64,000 bases of DNA. Origin: Chryseosolibacter histidinae. GTDB lineage: Bacteria > Bacteroidota > Bacteroidia > Cytophagales > Cyclobacteriaceae. A program made the position numbers and the translations under genes. The notes under the pieces were generated by a model. It worked only from the letters and a program-made list of their open reading frames with translations, searched no databases and was not told the DNA's origin. This document shows, piece by piece, positions 63,801 to 64,000 of this stretch (position 1 is its first letter; every line of letters begins with the position of its first letter). The DNA lies in contig NZ_JAHESF010000035.1 in the NCBI RefSeq assembly GCF_018598225.1, forward strand, positions 1 through 64,000, written 5' to 3'.

Positions 63801-64000
63801 CCATTGCAGGCTCTGCCATGGCACAAAACCTATCTTGGTCGCGAGAAGATAGTCTCATACCTCCCCGCCTCAACGCTTTTGAAATTCCTGAAACCGTTCA
63901 ACTATTCGCAGAATTTGTCAGGCTTAGTGGTCGGTGATCCCGACGACATGAAGATATTGAATGAGGTCACCGGTGACTTTTCCAACCAGTTCCAGTTGCC
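60822..64000 (+). CDS. TPR-repeat CHAT-domain protease, C-terminal end beyond window
   Basis: Large open frame from ATG 60822 to the window edge (1059 complete codons, no stop). The N-terminal about 850 residues are helical with TPR-like units (AKAQIEICIAYLYAVKSEFNEATRYYNDA, LNHARIFEHNKQYKEAKNSYKNLLAAIEYKR as landmarks). From about residue 895 the start of a CHAT (caspase-HetF-associated TPR) domain is visible: LMLCYFYYRSYFYGWAI, SILFIPYGVLNLAPLQALP (about 981), and VSYLPASTLLKFLK (about 1012), the family YLPS strand. The catalytic His and Cys lie downstream of the window. CHAT proteases act in caspase-like conflict systems. Pairing with the 260-aa gene suggests a protease-effector unit (inference). 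Confidence 0.85.
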   Translation, partial: MKFAWPGIPSLGSEDIDVALDGVWLADVGQGNVHKASHLLREWGKTEKTADRDFAAAWIDLLSSNFRKALDAFKRSFENESSPEKRFIIASSANYCLVASRVLPDGRWVDFTEANDANHINKVTEWRGHFESLAALALPDEERFIGLYIGCFRTNFPKVIGTLMQLRRAGSFPVPPAHAIAPLKLKELFDLHSRTDFPLIFNFMLLKLAELYGVWGNLDNIDAYITEIGDQLGGAYRAVAVFYRGRLRISQGKVGFPELFGCIPSNAMQMAFASLLAVKPPIAAAADLELALADFEASHTFFDRLDSPRAKAQIEICIAYLYAVKSEFNEATRYYNDAQSNAAKVNDIRLQYTAYAGRVLTGIFSRAPELDIVNAAQCISDFFYSRELPASAMAFGIALSETSLEVLNRGFVDQALQCLLMAEEIILPFRPPLQLCRISVARAHIYATINAYSRARIELDKSVNWIQLADKSAPLQTAHHKLIRYFVALNVAVKEQDADQLERDFLELQVVKSTLPQVSEEECERLGKLILVGIQAEEELNRDTSVSSPTDLNKKVVEAFSVLEKGSACEFHKLCRSLESSYALLIPWYKALGHQRVEEPEQAEIQFRKVLDVAKKRNDGDYIEAMVFSEQKKFNETVHALNRYAHRNYPDTQELVSILSAGNHRSVDSRRRQVAQIFANIEAWDLAAAEYAKSNYVAPDIETMAADMDPGMLVDALNHARIFEHNKQYKEAKNSYKNLLAAIEYKRSQFFDEYLQLSFGGEAIIYLIYGEYCRYFIGQGDWRNAHYISELGRARTLTEYIDRRVRSSSTDDLSNTYHTQATKVERLIQQRTIASRQADVPVQRIEDMLSSIKKETSLLRDLEAKVYDRTGRPNPQLPAELIASVDECAKRLPDETLMLCYFYYRSYFYGWAIDRTGIAGTFSTNEIQGWGFNHKTFDHRVSEWIAQLADGKSETEGKAWGSLLSQLLLEPFRNLITAAKSILFIPYGVLNLAPLQALPWHKTYLGREKIVSYLPASTLLKFLKPFNYSQNLSGLVVGDPDDMKILNEVTGDFSNQFQL

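Noticed and set aside
1-64000. tRNA, rRNA, transposase or integrase genes
   Set aside because: None found by eye; no cloverleaf ends, rRNA motifs, DDE/Y1 signatures or terminal inverted repeats of insertion sequences seen.

Overview
The window looks like chromosomal DNA of a Bacteroidota species, most likely a Cytophagales relative of the Chryseolinea/Ohtaekwangia type; the genus is inference. Evidence: three giant secreted proteins with type IX secretion (T9SS) C-terminal sorting domains, several -7 boxes of the Bacteroidota form TAnnTTTG, SPII lipoproteins, GlxA/AraC and YtrA-type GntR regulators, and a TPR/histidine kinase/receiver/AraC hybrid sensor. I see no rRNA, tRNA, CRISPR array, transposase or integrase.

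Layout. 1-14.6 kb: small metabolic and regulatory genes (ketopantoate reductase fragment, GlxA regulator, VOC protein, two DHFR-like reductases, peptidase E, NAD(P)-binding protein, two small membrane proteins, MarR regulator, alpha/beta hydrolase, two lipoproteins, [2Fe-2S] protein, acetyltransferase). 14.7-25.1 kb: two very large T9SS cargo proteins. 25.1-43.5 kb: a minus-strand transporter supercluster. It starts with an operon TolC > adaptor lipoprotein > RND pump > RND pump fused to an ABC ATPase > ABC-2 permease. Next come an ABC ATPase with a permease/M1-like/golvesin-like fusion protein, then an ABC ATPase/permease/GntR/surface-protein operon with a palindromic operator. 43.8-58.2 kb: hybrid sensor kinase, a GloVer-repeat T9SS protein, lipoproteins, USP-like protein, bestrophin, an OmpR/HK pair and an M1 aminopeptidase. 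58.5-64 kb: LLM flavin oxidoreductase, then a two-gene unit of an unrecognised 260-aa protein and a TPR-CHAT protease cut by the window end.

Laid over the gene order is a family of modular hairpin repeats in intergenic gaps at 0.9-13.7 kb and 43.6-56.2 kb. Every copy lies in the same strand orientation whatever the direction of the neighbouring genes. Two further small repeat families occur: a 7-bp-period YCGTACC array and CTTTGCG arrays ending in TGAACCTGCATT. In several places repeat DNA supplies the last codons or stop of a gene.

The items most worth a second look are the RND-ABC fusion, whose nucleotide-binding domain appears split by an inserted membrane segment; the 260-aa protein plus TPR-CHAT pair, laid out like a protease/effector defence module; and the strand-biased hairpin repeats.
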